This document shows, one piece after another, positions 37,645 to 52,369 of a DNA stretch of 64,000 bases. Each line of letters opens with the position of its first letter. Position 1 is the first letter of the stretch. The notes under the pieces are model-generated. The model did not search any database. It worked only from the letters and a program-made list of their open reading frames with translations, and was not told the DNA's origin. Source of the DNA: Labia minor (Eukaryota > Arthropoda > Insecta > Dermaptera > Spongiphoridae); the NCBI GenBank assembly GCA_963082975.1, contig OY720345.1, forward strand, positions 80,631,034 to 80,695,033. The letters are read 5' to 3'. The position numbers and the translations under genes are program-made.

Positions 37645-39279
37645 AAATTTTTATGTCAAAATTTAAGGTCCCAAAAGCAATGAGAGATTGTGGCCGCACG
37701 GGTAAATCGGCTAGCAGATTAGCTCGTGTTGGAGATACCCCGGCGTTTAGTCGGGCCTCGGTTTGTGCCTGGGCAACTTCTCTAATTTTTTTCATTTTTT
37801 CAGTATATGATTAAAAAAATAACTACTCCTTAAATATTTAAATTCATTCTATTAATATCTTTATATATTAAATATTGAATAAATGTTAAATTTTATACTA
37901 AACATTTAAAGGAAATATTTAAAAATTTAAAATATAGTCATACGATATTTACAGATTAAGAGTAAATATGGAAAAAAAAATCTGATAGCCAATGAGAAAT
38001 AAGCACGTGACCTAATACTTCTCCCTATTGGGTATAAATTAGAGGTTCATAACAAAACTGTCATGGTACAGATAGTCTTTAAAAAATAATTTTTTAATAT
38101 ATATTCAATTAAATACTGAAAGAGATATTCGTATTAATATATATCTAATATAGCTATATATATTTTAAATGAAATAGTTTCTCTAATTTTATCAAGTATT
38201 ATATATAAAAAATTTTTCAAAAAAGCAAATTTATTCTATTATAAAAAAAATCTATTCAGATGAGCTGCGAAATCAATGTATATTTATATATAGATAAAAA
38301 ATAATTTCTGTTATTTGTTTTCTATATTTTTATTTATGTTTAAGTAAATAAAAAAAATATCTTTATAATATAGAATATGGATCCTTAAAATCAATGAATA
38401 TTTGCAAATTAATAAGGATTTTATATTATAATATATATAAAATTAAAAATAATAATAAAAATATCCAAATTTCATTTAAGGTGAGTCTAAATATGTAGTT
38501 CGGTTCTTTAGCAAATTTATGATAAATTATAGTTCAATTTCAAGAATATTTAGGTTTGTCAATTTTTAATTTCATTTCAAATTCAACATATATATAAATA
38601 TATTCATATAAAGTATATTTAAAAATTAAAAAAAAGCTTTTAAAATTTTTATAAAAAATATTGATATGTTTGGTTGCATATAAGCCAGGCGTTTCTTCAA
38701 ATGAAATTTAATCTTAAAAAATTAGTTAAATTAATTTTTTTTAACCTGGTAATCATTCTTACCGAAAATTAAAAATAAACAAATTTAGCATGATTTTGAT
38801 ATTAAAATAGAAAAAATATATTATATTAGTTTTGTTAATATCTTGACTGAAACATTTCATTAATAGTATTCATTTTGAAATTATTTATCCACTATCTTCA
38901 CAATTTACATTCAATAAAATTGAAATAATTTTCTCATTAATATAAATATGTTGATTTTGATACTAAAATTTAAATTAATATTTATGTTCTATAGAATTAA
39001 ATCCACTTTAATAATTAATAAAAATTAATGAAGAAAAAATTCGTATAAATTATAAATAAAGTGAAATTTTTTTGTTTATCTATTTGAAATTCAAATTAAC
39101 ATTCTATTAATTAATGAAATTTATTAAAATTTAAAAAATACACAAAAAAAAAAATGAAAAAAAATATTCCCTATTTTACTATTAAATTTAATAATAAAAT
39201 ATTTTTTTTTTAAATTTCATATTATATTTATTGAAAAAAAAAAAATATTTATCTTAATATATACACATCATTGATTGTT
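37645..39279 (+). repeat. Satellite unit U24 (1,635 bp), mosaic
   Basis: Its 5' half is like U16 (T at 103, nine A, TATTATAAT) and its 3' half is like U21 (short ACATTC, T-type block, CTATTAATT / ACACA tail). It therefore merges tetramer positions 4 and 1. A private change (TTCATAACA for TTCATGACA) breaks one pair of the hairpin stem. Confidence 0.98.
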
Positions 39280-40914
39280 AAATTTTTATGTCAAAATTTA
39301 AGGTCCCAAAAGCAATGAGAGATTGTGGCCGCACGGGTAAATCGGCTAGCAGATTAGCTCGTGTTGGAGATACCCCGGCGTGTAGTCGGGCCTCGGTTTG
39401 TGCCTGGGCAACTTCTCTAATTTTTTTCATTTTTTCAGTATATGATTAAAAAAATAACTACTCCTTAAATATTTAAATTCATTCTATTAATATCTTTATA
39501 TATTAAATATTGAATAAATGTTAAATTTTATACTAAACATTTAAAGGAAATATTTAAAAATTTAAAATATAGTCATACGATATTTACAGATTAAGAGTAA
39601 ATATGGAAAAAAAATCTGATAGCCAATGAGAAATAAGCACGTGACCTAATACTTCTCCCTATTGGGTATAAATTAGAGGTTCATGACAAAACTGTCATGG
39701 TACAGATAGTCTTTAAAAAATAATTTTTTAATATATATTCAATTAAATACTGAAAGAGATATTCGTATTAATATATATCTAATATAGCTATATATATTTT
39801 AAATGAAATAGTTTCTCTAATTTTATCAAGTATTATATATAAAAAATTTTTCAAAAAAGCAAATTTATTCTATTATAAAAAAAATCTATTCAGATGAGCT
39901 GCGAAATCAATGTATATTTATATATAGATAAAAAATAATTTCTGTTATTTGTTTTCTATATTTTTATTTATGTTTAAGTAAATAAAAAAAATATCTTTAT
40001 AATATAGAATATGGATCCTTAAAATCAATGAATATTTGCAAATTAATAAGGATTTTATATTATAATATATATAAAATTAAAAATAATAATAAAAATATCC
40101 AAATTTCATTTAAGGTGAGTCTAAATATGTAGTTCGGTTCTTTAGCAAATTTATGATAAATTATAGTTCAATTTCAAGAATATTTAGGTTTGTCAATTTT
40201 TAATTTCATTTCAAATTCAACATATATATAAATATATTCATATAAAGTATATTTAAAAATTAAAAAAAAGCTTTTAAAATTTTTATAAAAAATATTGATA
40301 TGTTTGGTTGCATATAAGCCAGGCGTTTCTTCAAATGAAATTTAATCTTAAAAAATTAGTTAAATTAATTTTTTTTAACCTGGTAATCATTCTTACCGAA
40401 AATTAAAAATAAACAAATTTAGCATGATTTTGATATTAAAATAGAAAAAATATATTATATTAGTTTTGTTAATATCTTGACTGAAACATTTCATTAATAG
40501 TATTCATTTTGAAATTATTTATCCACTATCTTCACAATTTACATTCAATAAAATTGAAATAATTTTCTCATTAATATAAATATGTTGATTGTGATAGTAA
40601 AATTTAAATTAATATTTATCTTCTATAGAATTAAATCCACTTTAATAATTAATAAAAATTAATGAAGAGAAAATGCGTATAAATTATAAATAAAGTGAAA
40701 TTTTTTTGTTTATCTATTTGAAATTCAAATTAACATTCTAATTATTAATAAAATTTATTAAAATTTAAAAAATACAAAAAAAAAATAAATGAAAAAAAAT
40801 ATTCCCTATTTTACTATTAAATTTAATAATAAAATATTTTTTTTTTAAATTTCATATTATATTTATTGAAAAAAAAAAAATATTTATCTTAATATATACA
40901 CATCATTGATTGTT
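39280..40914 (+). repeat. Satellite unit U25 (1,635 bp), segmental duplication member a
   Basis: It has G at 103, TATTATAAT, the short ACATTC allele and the G-type block. It carries alleles shared only with U36: AAAATGCGTATAAA (others TTCGTATAAA) and tail ATTATTAATAAAA. Confidence 0.98.
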
Positions 40915-42551
40915 AAATTTTTATGTCAAAATTTAAGGTCCCAAAAGCAATGAGAGATTGTGGCCGCACGGGTAAATCGGCTAGCAGATTAGCTCGTGTT
41001 GGAGATACCCCGGCGTGTAGTCGGGCCTCGGTTTGTGCCTGGGCAACTTCTCTAATTTTTTTCATTTTTTCAGTATATGATTAAAAAAATAACTACTCCT
41101 TAAATATTTAAATTCATTCTATTAATATCTTTATATATTAAATATTGAATAAATGTTAAATTTTATACTAAACATTTAAAGGAAATATTTAAAAATTTAA
41201 AATATAGTCATACGATATTTACAGATTAAGAGTAAATATGGAAAAAAAAATCTGATAGCCAATGAGAAATAAGCACGTGACCTAATACTTCTCCCTATTG
41301 GGTATAAATTAGAGGTTCATGACAAAACTGTCATGGTACAGATAGTCTTTAAAAAATAATTTTTTAATATATATTCAATTAAATACTGAAAGAGATATTC
41401 GTATTAATATATATCTAATATAGCTATATATATTTTAAATGAAATAGTTTCTCTAATTTTATCAAGTATTATATATAAAAAATTTTTAAAAAAGCAAATT
41501 TATTCTATTATAAAAAAAATCTATTCAGATGAGCTGCGAAATCAATGTATATTTATATATAGAAAAAAAAAATTTCTGTTATTTGTTTTCTATATTTTTA
41601 TTTATGTTTAAGTAAATAAAAAAAATATCTTTATAATATAGAATATGGATTCTTAAAATCAATGAATATTTGCAAATTAATAAGGATTTTATATTATAAT
41701 ATATATAAAATTAAAAATAATAATAAAAATATCCAAATTTCATTTAAGGTGAGTCTAAATATGTAGTTCGGTTCTTTAGCAAATTTATGATAAATTATAG
41801 TTCAATTTCAAGAATATTTAGGTTTGTCAATTTTTAATTTCATTTCAAATTCAACATATATATAAATATATTCATATAAAGTATATTTAAAAATTAAAAA
41901 AAAGCTTTTAAAATTTTTATAAAAAATATTGATATGTTTGGTTGCATATAAGCCAGGCGTTTCTTCAAATGAAATTTAATCTTAAAAAATTAGTTAAATT
42001 AATTTTTTTTAACCTGGTAATCATTCTTACCGAAAATTAAAAATAAACAAATTTAGCATGATTTTGATATTAAAATAGAAAAAATATATTATATTAGTTT
42101 TGTTAATATCTTGACTGAAACATTTCATTAATAGTATTCATTTTGAAATTATTTATCCACTATCTTCACAATTTACACACATTCAATAAAATTGAAATAA
42201 TTTTCTCATTAATATAAATATGTTGATTGTGATAGTAAAATTTAAATTAATATTTATCTTCTATAGAATTAAATCCACTTTAATAATTAATAAAAATTAA
42301 TGAAGAGAAAATTCGTATAAATTATAAATAAAGTGAAATTTTTTTGTTTATCTATTTGAAATTCAAATTAACATTCTAATAATTAATGAAATTTATTAAA
42401 ATTTAAAAAATACACAAAAAAAAAAATGAAAAAAAATATTCCCTATTTTACTATTAAATTTAATAATAAAATATTTTTTTTTTAAATTTCATATTATATT
42501 TATTGAAAAAAAAAAAATATTTATCTTAATATATACACATCATTGATTGTT
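40915..42551 (+). repeat. Satellite unit U26 (1,637 bp), segmental duplication member b
   Basis: It shares with U37 the allele TTTTTAAAAAAGC (others TTTTTCAAAAAAGC). It has GGATTC, the A-run form, the long ACACACATTC allele and a G-type block joined to the AATAATT / ACACA tail normally seen with T-type. It is a haplotype recombinant. Confidence 0.98.
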
Positions 42552-44186
42552 AAATTTTTATGTCAAAATTTAAGGTCCCAAAAGCAATGAGAGATTGTGG
42601 CCGCACGGGTAAATCGGCTAGCAGATTAGCTCGTGTTGGAGATACCCCGGCGTGTAGTCGGGCCTCGGTTTGTGCCTGGGCAACTTCTCTAATTTTTTTC
42701 ATTTTTTCAGTATATGATTAAAAAAATAACTACTCCTTAAATATTTAAATTCATTCTATTAATATCTTTATATATTAAATATTGAATAAATGTTAAATTT
42801 TATACTAAACATTTAAAGGAAATATTTAAAAATTTAAAATATAGTCATACGATATTTACAGATTAAGAGTAAATATGGAAAAAAAATCTGATAGCCAATG
42901 AGAAATAAGCACGTGACCTAATACTTCTCCCTATTGGGTATAAATTAGAGGTTCATGACAAAACTGTCATGGTACAGATAGTCTTTAAAAAATAATTTTT
43001 TAATATATATTCAATTAAATACTGAAAGAGATATTCGTATTAATATATATCTAATATAGCTATATATATTTTAAATGAAATAGTTTCTCTAATTTTATCA
43101 AGTATTATATATAAAAAATTTTTCAAAAAAGCAAATTTATTCTATTATAAAAAAAATCTATTCAGATGAGCTGCGAAATCAATGTATATTTATATATAGA
43201 TAAAAAATAATTTCTGTTATTTGTTTTCTATATTTTTATTTATGTTTAAGTAAATAAAAAAAATATCTTTATAATATAGAATATGGATCCTTAAAATCAA
43301 TGAATATTTGCAAATTAATAAGGATTTTATATTTTAATATATATAAAATTAAAAATAATAATAAAAATATCCAAATTTCATTTAAGGTGAGTCTAAATAT
43401 GTAGTTCGGTTCTTTAGCAAATTTATGATAAATTATAGTTCAATTTCAAGAATATTTAGGTTTGTCAATTTTTAATTTCATTTCAAATTCAACATATATA
43501 TAAATATATTCATATAAAGTATATTTAAAAATTAAAAAAAAGCTTTTAAAATTTTTATAAAAAATATTGATATGTTTGGTTGCATATAAGCCAGGCGTTT
43601 CTTCAAATGAAATTTAATCTTAAAAAATTAGTTAAATTAATTTTTTTTAACCTGGTAATCATTCTTACCGAAAATTAAAAATAAACAAATTTAGCATGAT
43701 TTTGATATTAAAATAGAAAAAATATATTATATTAGTTTTGTTAATATCTTGACTGAAACATTTCATTAATAGTATTCATTTTGAAATTATTTATCCACTA
43801 TCTTCACAATTTACATTCAATAAAATTGAAATAATTTTCTCATTAATATAAATATGTTGATTGTGATAGTAAAATTTAAATTAATATTTATCTTCTATAG
43901 AATTAAATCCACTTTAATAATTAATAAAAATTAATGAAGAGAAAATTCGTATAAATTATAAATAAAGTGAAATTTTTTTGTTTATCTATTTGAAATTCAA
44001 ATTAACATTCTAATTATTAATTAAATTTATTAAAATTTAAAAAATACAAAAAAAAAATAAATGAAAAAAAATATTCCCTATTTTACTATTAAATTTAATA
44101 ATAAAATATTTTTTTTTTAAATTTCATATTATATTTATTGAAAAAAAAAAAATATTTATCTTAATATATACACATCATTGATTGTT
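42552..44186 (+). repeat. Satellite unit U27 (1,635 bp), first of three units absent from the second duplication copy
   Basis: It is of the U14/U18/U22 class: G at 103, TATTTTAAT, short ACATTC, G-type block, ATTAATTAA tail. U27-U29 lie between U26 and U30, whose counterparts U37 and U38 are adjacent. Confidence 0.98.
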
Positions 44187-45820
44187 AAATTTTTATGTCA
44201 AAATTTAAGGTCCCAAAAGCAATGAGAGATTGTGGCCGCACGGGTAAATCGGCTAGCAGATTAGCTCGTGTTGGAGATACCCCGGCGTTTAGTCGGGCCT
44301 CGGTTTGTGCCTGGGCAACTTCTCTAATTTTTTTCATTTTTTCAGTATATGATTAAAAAAATAACTACTCCTTAAATATTTAAATTCATTCTATTAATAT
44401 CTTTATATATTAAATATTGAATAAATGTTAAATTTTATACTAAACATTTAAAGGAAATATTTAAAAATTTAAAATATAGTCATACGATATTTACAGATTA
44501 AGAGTAAATATGGAAAAAAAATCTGATAGCCAATGAGAAATAAGCACGTGACCTAATACTTCTCCCTATTGGGTATAAATTAGAGGTTCATGACAAAACT
44601 GTCATGGTACAGATAGTCTTTAAAAAATAATTTTTTAATATATATTCAATTAAATACTGAAAGAGATATTCGTATTAATATATATCTAATATAGCTATAT
44701 ATATTTTAAATGAAATAGTTTCTCTAATTTTATCAAGTATTATATATAAAAAATTTTTCAAAAAAGCAAATTTATTCTATTATAAAAAAAATCTATTCAG
44801 ATGAGCTGCGAAATCAATGTATATTTATATATAGATAAAAAATAATTTCTGTTATTTGTTTTCTATATTTTTATTTATGTTTAAGTAAATAAAAAAAATA
44901 TCTTTATAATATAGAATATGGATCCTTAAAATCAATGAATATTTGCAAATTAATAAGGATTTTATATTTTAATATATATAAAATTAAAAATAATAATAAA
45001 AATATCCAAATTTCATTTAAGGTGAGTCTAAATATGTAGTTCGGTTCTTTAGCAAATTTATGATAAATTATAGTTCAATTTCAAGAATATTTAGGTTTGT
45101 CAATTTTTAATTTCATTTCAAATTCAACATATATATAAATATATTCATATAAAGTATATTTAAAAATTAAAAAAAAGCTTTTAAAATTTTTATAAAAAAT
45201 ATTGATATGTTTGGTTGCATATAAGCCAGGCGTTTCTTCAAATGAAATTTAATCTTAAAAAATTAGTTAAATTAATTTTTTTTAACCTGGTAATCATTCT
45301 TACCGAAAATTAAAAATAAACAAATTTAGCATGATTTTGATATTAAAATAGAAAAAATATATTATATTAGTTTTGTTAATATCTTGACTGAAACATTTCA
45401 TTAATAGTATTCATTTTGAAATTATTTATCCACTATCTTCACAATTTACATTCAATAAAATTGAAATAATTTTCTCATTAATATAAATATGTTGATTTTG
45501 ATACTAAAATTTAAATTAATATTTATGTTCTATAGAATTAAATCCACTTTAATAATTAATAAAAATTAATGAAGAAAAAATTCGTATAAATTATAAATAA
45601 AGTGAAATTTTTTTGTTTATCTATTTGAAATTCAAATTAACATTCTATTAATTAATGAAATTTATTAAAATTTAAAAAATACACAAAAAAAAAAATGAAA
45701 AAAAATATTCCCTATTTTACTATTAAATTTAATAATAAAATATTTTTTTTTTAAATTTCATATTATATTTATTGAAAAAAAAAAAATATTTATCTTAATA
45801 TATACACATCATTGATTGTT
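44187..45820 (+). repeat. Satellite unit U28 (1,634 bp)
   Basis: It has T at 103, TATTTTAAT, the short ACATTC allele, the T-type block and the CTATTAATT / ACACA tail. It is of the U13 class, and U35 has the same set. Confidence 0.98.
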
Positions 45821-47457
45821 AAATTTTTATGTCAAAATTTAAGGTCCCAAAAGCAATGAGAGATTGTGGCCGCACGGGTAAATCGGCTAGCAGATTAGCT
45901 CGTGTTGGAGATACCCCGGCGTGTAGTCGGGCCTCGGTTTGTGCCTGGGCAACTTCTCTAATTTTTTTCATTTTTTCAGTATATGATTAAAAAAATAACT
46001 ACTCCTTAAATATTTAAATTCATTCTATTAATATCTTTATATATTAAATATTGAATAAATGTTAAATTTTATACTAAACATTTAAAGGAAATATTTAAAA
46101 ATTTAAAATATAGTCATACGATATTTACAGATTAAGAGTAAATATGGAAAAAAAATCTGATAGCCAATGAGAAATAAGCACGTGACCTAATACTTCTCCC
46201 TATTGGGTATAAATTAGAGGTTCATGACAAAACTGTCATGGTACAGATAGTCTTTAAAAAATAATTTTTTAATATATATTCAATTAAATACTGAAAGAGA
46301 TATTCGTATTAATATATATCTAATATAGCTATATATATTTTAAATGAAATAGTTTCTCTAATTTTATCAAGTATTATATATAAAAAATTTTTCAAAAAAG
46401 CAAATTTATTCTATTATAAAAAAAATCTATTCAGATGAGCTGCGAAATCAATGTATATTTATATATAGAAAAAAAAAATTTCTGTTATTTGTTTTCTATA
46501 TTTTTATTTATGTTTAAGTAAATAAAAAAAATATCTTTATAATATAGAATATGGATTCTTAAAATCAATGAATATTTGCAAATTAATAAGGATTTTATAT
46601 TATAATATATATAAAATTAAAAATAATAATAAAAATATCCAAATTTCATTTAAGGTGAGTCTAAATATGTAGTTCGGTTCTTTAGCAAATTTATGATAAA
46701 TTATAGTTCAATTTCAAGAATATTTAGGTTTGTCAATTTTTAATTTCATTTCAAATTCAACATATATATAAATATATTCATATAAAGTATATTTAAAAAT
46801 TAAAAAAAAGCTTTTAAAATTTTTATAAAAAATATTGATATGTTTGGTTGCATATAAGCCAGGCGTTTCTTCAAATGAAATTTAATCTTAAAAAATTAGT
46901 TAAATTAATTTTTTTTAACCTGGTAATCATTCTTACCGAAAATTAAAAATAAACAAATTTAGCATGATTTTGATATTAAAATAGAAAAAATATATTATAT
47001 TAGTTTTGTTAATATCTTGACTGAAACATTTCATTAATAGTATTCATTTTGAAATTATTTATCCACTATCTTCACAATTTACACACATTCAATAAAATTG
47101 AAATAATTTTCTCATTAATATAAATATGTTGATTGTGATAGTAAAATTTAAATTAATATTTATCTTCTATAGAATTAAATCCACTTTAATAATTAATAAA
47201 AATTAATGAAGAGAAAATTCGTATAAATTATAAATAAAGTGAAATTTTTTTGTTTATCTATTTGAAATTCAAATTAACATTCTAATAATTAATGAAATTT
47301 ATTAAAATTTAAAAAATACACAAAAAAAAAAATGAAAAAAAATATTCCCTATTTTACTATTAAATTTAATAATAAAATATTTTTTTTTTAAATTTCATAT
47401 TATATTTATTGAAAAAAAAAAAATATTTATCTTAATATATACACATCATTGATTGTT
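45821..47457 (+). repeat. Satellite unit U29 (1,637 bp), close to U26
   Basis: It has G at 103, the A-run form, GGATTC, the long ACACACATTC allele and a G-type block with the AATAATT / ACACA tail, as in U26 and U37. It lacks their missing C (it has TTTTTCAAAAAAGC). It is a likely partner in the exchange that added or removed U27-29. Confidence 0.98.
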
Positions 47458-49095
47458 AAATTTTTATGTCAAAATTTAAGGTCCCAAAAGCAATGAGAGA
47501 TTGTGGCCGCACGGGTAAATCGGCTAGCAGATTAGCTCGTGTTGGAGATACCTTGGCGTGTAGTCGGGCCTCGGTTTGTGCCTGGGCAACTTCTCTAATT
47601 TTTTTCATTTTTTCAGTATATGATTAAAAAAATAACTACTCCTTAAATATTTAAATTCATTCTATTAATATCTTTATATATTAAATATTGAATAAATGTT
47701 AAATTTTATACTAAACATTTAAAGGAAATATTTAAAAATTTAAAATATAGTCATACGATATTTACAGATTAAGAGTAAATATGGAAAAAAAAATCTGATA
47801 GCCAATGAGAAATAAGCACGTGACCTAATACTTCTCCCTATTGGGTATAAATTAGAGGTTCATGACAAAACTGTCATGGTACAGATAGTCTTTAAAAAAT
47901 AATTTTTTAATATATATTCAATTAAATACTGAAAGAGATATTCGTATTAATATATATCTAATATAGCTATATATATTTTAAATGAAATAGTTTCTCTAAT
48001 TTTATCAAGTATTATATATAAAAAATTTTTCAAAAAAGCAAATTTATTCTATTATAAAAAAAATCTATTCAGATGAGCTGCGAAATCAATGTATATTTAT
48101 ATATAGAAAAAAAAAATTTCTGTTATTTGTTTTCTATATTTTTATTTATGTTTAAGTAAATAAAAAAAATATCTTTATAATATAGAATATGGATCCTTAA
48201 AATCAATGAATATTTGCAAATTAATAAGGATTTTATATTATAATATATATAAAATTAAAAATAATAATAAAAATATCCAAACTTCATTTAAGGTGAGTCT
48301 AAATATGTAGTTCGGTTCTTTAGCAAATTTATGATAAATTATAGTTCAATTTCAAGAATATTTAGGTTTGTCAATTTTTAATTTCATTTCAAATTCAACA
48401 TATATATAAATATATTCATATAAAGTATATTTAAAAATTAAAAAAAAGCTTTTAAAATTTTTATAAAAAATATTGATATGTTCGGTTGCATATAAGCCAG
48501 GCGTTTCTTCAAATGAAATTTAATCTTAAAAAATTAGTTAAAATAATTTTTTTTAACCTGGTAATCATTCTTACCGAAAATTAAAAATAAACAAATTTAG
48601 CATGATTTTGATATTAAAATAGAAAAAATATATTATATTAGTTTTGTTAATATCTTGACTGAAACATTTCATTAATAGTATTCATTTTGAAATTATTTAT
48701 CCACTATCTTCACAATTTACACACATTCAATAAAATTGAAATAATTTTCTCATTAATATAAATATGTTGATTGTGATAGTAAAATTTAAATTAATATTTA
48801 TCTTCTATAGAATTAAATCCACTTTAATAATTAATAAAAATTAATGAAGAGAAAATTCGTATAAATTATAAATAAAGTGAAATTTTTTTGTTTATCTATT
48901 TGAAATTCAAATTAACATTCTAATTATTAATGAAATTTATTAAAATTTAAAAAATACAAAAAAAAAATAAATGAAAAAAAATATTCCCTATTTTACTATT
49001 AAATTTAATAATAAAATATTTTTTTTTTAAATTTCATATTATATTTATTGAAAAAAAAAAATATTTATCTTAATATATACACATCATTGATTGTT
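47458..49095 (+). repeat. Satellite unit U30 (1,638 bp), segmental duplication member c
   Basis: It has TT at 96-97 and three alleles shared only with U38: CCAAACTTCATTT, ATGTTCGGTTGC and AGTTAAAATAATTT. It also has the long ACACACATTC allele, the G-type block and the ATTAATGAA tail. Confidence 0.98.
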
Positions 49096-50734
49096 AAATT
49101 TTTATGTCAAAATTTAAGGTCCCAAAAGCAATGAGAGATTGTGGCCGCACGGGTAAATCGGCTAGCAGATTAGCTCGTGTTGGAGATACCCCGGCGTGTA
49201 GTCGGGCCTCGGTTTGTGCCTGGGCAACTTCTCTAATTTTTTTCATTTTTTCAGTATATGATTAAAAAAATAACTACTCCTTAAATATTTAAATTCATTC
49301 TATTAATATCTTTATATATTAAATATTGAATAAATGTTAAATTTTATACTAAACATTTAAAGGAATTATTTAAAAATTTAAAATATAGTCATACGATATT
49401 TACAGATTAAGAGTAAATATGGAAAAAAAAATCTGATAGCCAATGAGAAATAAGCACGTGACCTAATACTTCTCCCTATTGGGTATAAATTAGAGGTTCA
49501 TGACAAAACTGTCATGGTACAGATAGTCTTTAAAAAATAATTTTTTAATATATATTCAATTAAATACTGAAAGAGATATTCGTATTAATATATATCTAAT
49601 ATAGCTATATATATTTTAAATGAAATAGTTTCTCTAATTTTATCAAGTATTATATATAAAAAATTTTTCAAAAAAGCAAATTTATTCTATTATAAAAAAA
49701 ATCTATTCAGATGAGCTGCGAAATCAATGTATATTTATATATAGAAAAAAAAAAATTTCTGTTATTTGTTTTCTATATTTTTATTTATGTTTAAGTAAAT
49801 AAAAAAAATATCTTTATAATATAGAATATGGATTCTTAAAATCAATGAATATTTGCAAATTAATAAGGATTTTATATTATAATATATATAAAATTAAAAA
49901 TAATAATAAAAATATCCAAATTTCTTTTAAGGTGAGTCTAAATATGTAGTTCGGTTCTTTAGCAAATTTATGATAAATTATAGTTCAATTTCAAGAATAT
50001 TTAGGTTTGTCAATTTTTAATTTCATTTCAAATTCAACATATATATAAATATATTCATATAAAGTATATTTAAAAATTAAAAAAAAGCTTTTAAAATTTT
50101 TATAAAAAATATTGATATGTTTGGTTGCATATAAGCCAGGCGTTTCTTCAAATGAAATTTAATCTTAAAAAATTAGTTAAATTAATTTTTTTTAACCTGG
50201 TAATCATTCTTACCGAAAATTAAAAATAAACAAATTTAGCATGATTTTGATATTAAAATAGAAAAAATATATTATATTAGTTTTGTTAATATCTTGACTG
50301 AAACATTTCATTAATAGTATTCATTTTGAAATTATTTATCCACTATCTTCACAATTTACACACATTCAATAAAATTGAAATAATTTTCTCATTAATATAA
50401 ATATGTTGATTGTGATAGTAAAATTTAAATTAATATTTATCTTCTATAGAATTAAATCCACTTTAATAATTAATAAAAATTAATGAAGAGAAAATTCGTA
50501 TAAATTATAAATAAAGTGAAATTTTTTTGTTTATCTATTTGAAATTCAAATTAACATTCTAATTATTAATGAAATTTATTAAAATTTAAAAAATACAAAA
50601 AAAAAATAAATGAAAAAAAATATTCCCTATTTTACTATTAAATTTAATAATAAAATATTTTTTTTTTAAATTTCATATTATATTTATTGAAAAAAAAAAA
50701 TATTTATCTTAATATATACACATCATTGATTGTT
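49096..50734 (+). repeat. Satellite unit U31 (1,639 bp), segmental duplication member d
   Basis: It shares with U39 alone AAAGGAATTATTT near offset 270 and AAATTTCTTTTAAGG next to the donor-like site. It also has GGATTC, the A-run form, the long ACACACATTC allele and the G-type block. Confidence 0.98.
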
Positions 50735-52369
50735 AAATTTTTATGTCAAAATTTAAGGTCCCAAAAGCAATGAGAGATTGTGGCCGCACGGGTAAATCGG
50801 CTAGCAGATTAGCTCGTGTTGGAGATACCCCGGCGTGTAGTCGGGCCTCGGTTTGTGCCTGGGCAACTTCTCTAATTTTTTTCATTTTTTCAGTATATGA
50901 TTAAAAAAATAACTACTCCTTAAATATTTAAATTCATTCTATTAATATCTTTATATATTAAATATTGAATAAATGTTAAATTTTATACTAAACATTTAAA
51001 GGAAATATTTAAAAATTTAAAATATAGTCATACGATATTTACAGATTAAGAGTAAATATGGAAAAAAAAATCTGATAGCCAATGAGAAATAAGCACGTGA
51101 CCTAATACTTCTCCCTATTGGGTATAAATTAGAGGTTCATGACAAAACTGTCATGGTACAGATAGTCTTTAAAAAATAATTTTTTAATATATATTCAATT
51201 AAATACTGAAAGAGATATTCGTATTAATATATATCTAATATAGCTATATATATTTTAAATGAAATAGTTTCTCTAATTTTATCAAGTATTATATATAAAA
51301 AATTTTTCAAAAAAGCAAATTTATTCTATTATAAAAAAAATCTATTCAGATGAGCTGCGAAATCAATGTATATTTATATATAGAAAAAAAAAAATTTCTG
51401 TTATTTGTTTTCTATATTTTTATTTATGTTTAAGTAAATAAAAAAAATATCTTTATAATATAGAATATGGATTCTTAAAATCAATGAATATTTGCAAATT
51501 AATAAGGATTTTATATTATAATATATATAAAATTAAAAATAATAATAAAAATATCCAAATTTCATTTAAGGTGAGTCTAAATATGTAGTTCGGTTCTTTA
51601 GCAAATTTATGATAAATTATAGTTCAATTTCAAGAATATTTAGGTTTGTCAATTTTTAATTTCATTTCAAATTCAACATATATATAAATATATTCATATA
51701 AAGTATATTTAAAAATTAAAAAAAAGCTTTTAAAATTTTTATAAAAAATATTGATATGTTTGGTTGCATATAAGCCAGGCGTTTCTTCAAATGAAATTTA
51801 ATCTTAAAAAATTAGTTAAATTAATTTTTTTTAACCTGGTAATCATTCTTACCGAAAATTAAAAATAAACAAATTTAGCATGATTTTGATATTAAAATAG
51901 AAAAAATATATTATATTAGTTTTGTTAATATCTTGACTGAAACATTTCATTAATAGTATTCATTTTGAAATTATTTATCCACTATATTCACAATTTACAT
52001 TCAATAAAATTGAAATAATTTTCTCATTAATATAAATATGTTGATTTTGATACTAAAATTTAAATTAATATTTATGTTCTATAGAATTAAATCCACTTTA
52101 ATAATTAATAAAAATTAATGAAGAAAAAATTCGTATAAATTATAAATAAAGTGAAATTTTTTTGTTTATCTATTTGAAATTCAAATTAACATTCTAATAA
52201 TTAATGAAATTTATTAAAATTTAAAAAATACACAAAAAAAAAAATGAAAAAAAATATTCCCTATTTTACTATTAAATTTAATAATAAAATATTTTTTTTT
52301 TAAATTTCATATTATATTTATTGAAAAAAAAAAAATATTTATCTTAATATATACACATCATTGATTGTT
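50735..52369 (+). repeat. Satellite unit U32 (1,635 bp)
   Basis: It has G at 103, the A-run form, GGATTC, the short ACATTC allele, the T-type block and the AATAATT / ACACA tail. It shares CACTATATTCAC (others CACTATCTTCAC) with U33 only. Confidence 0.98.
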
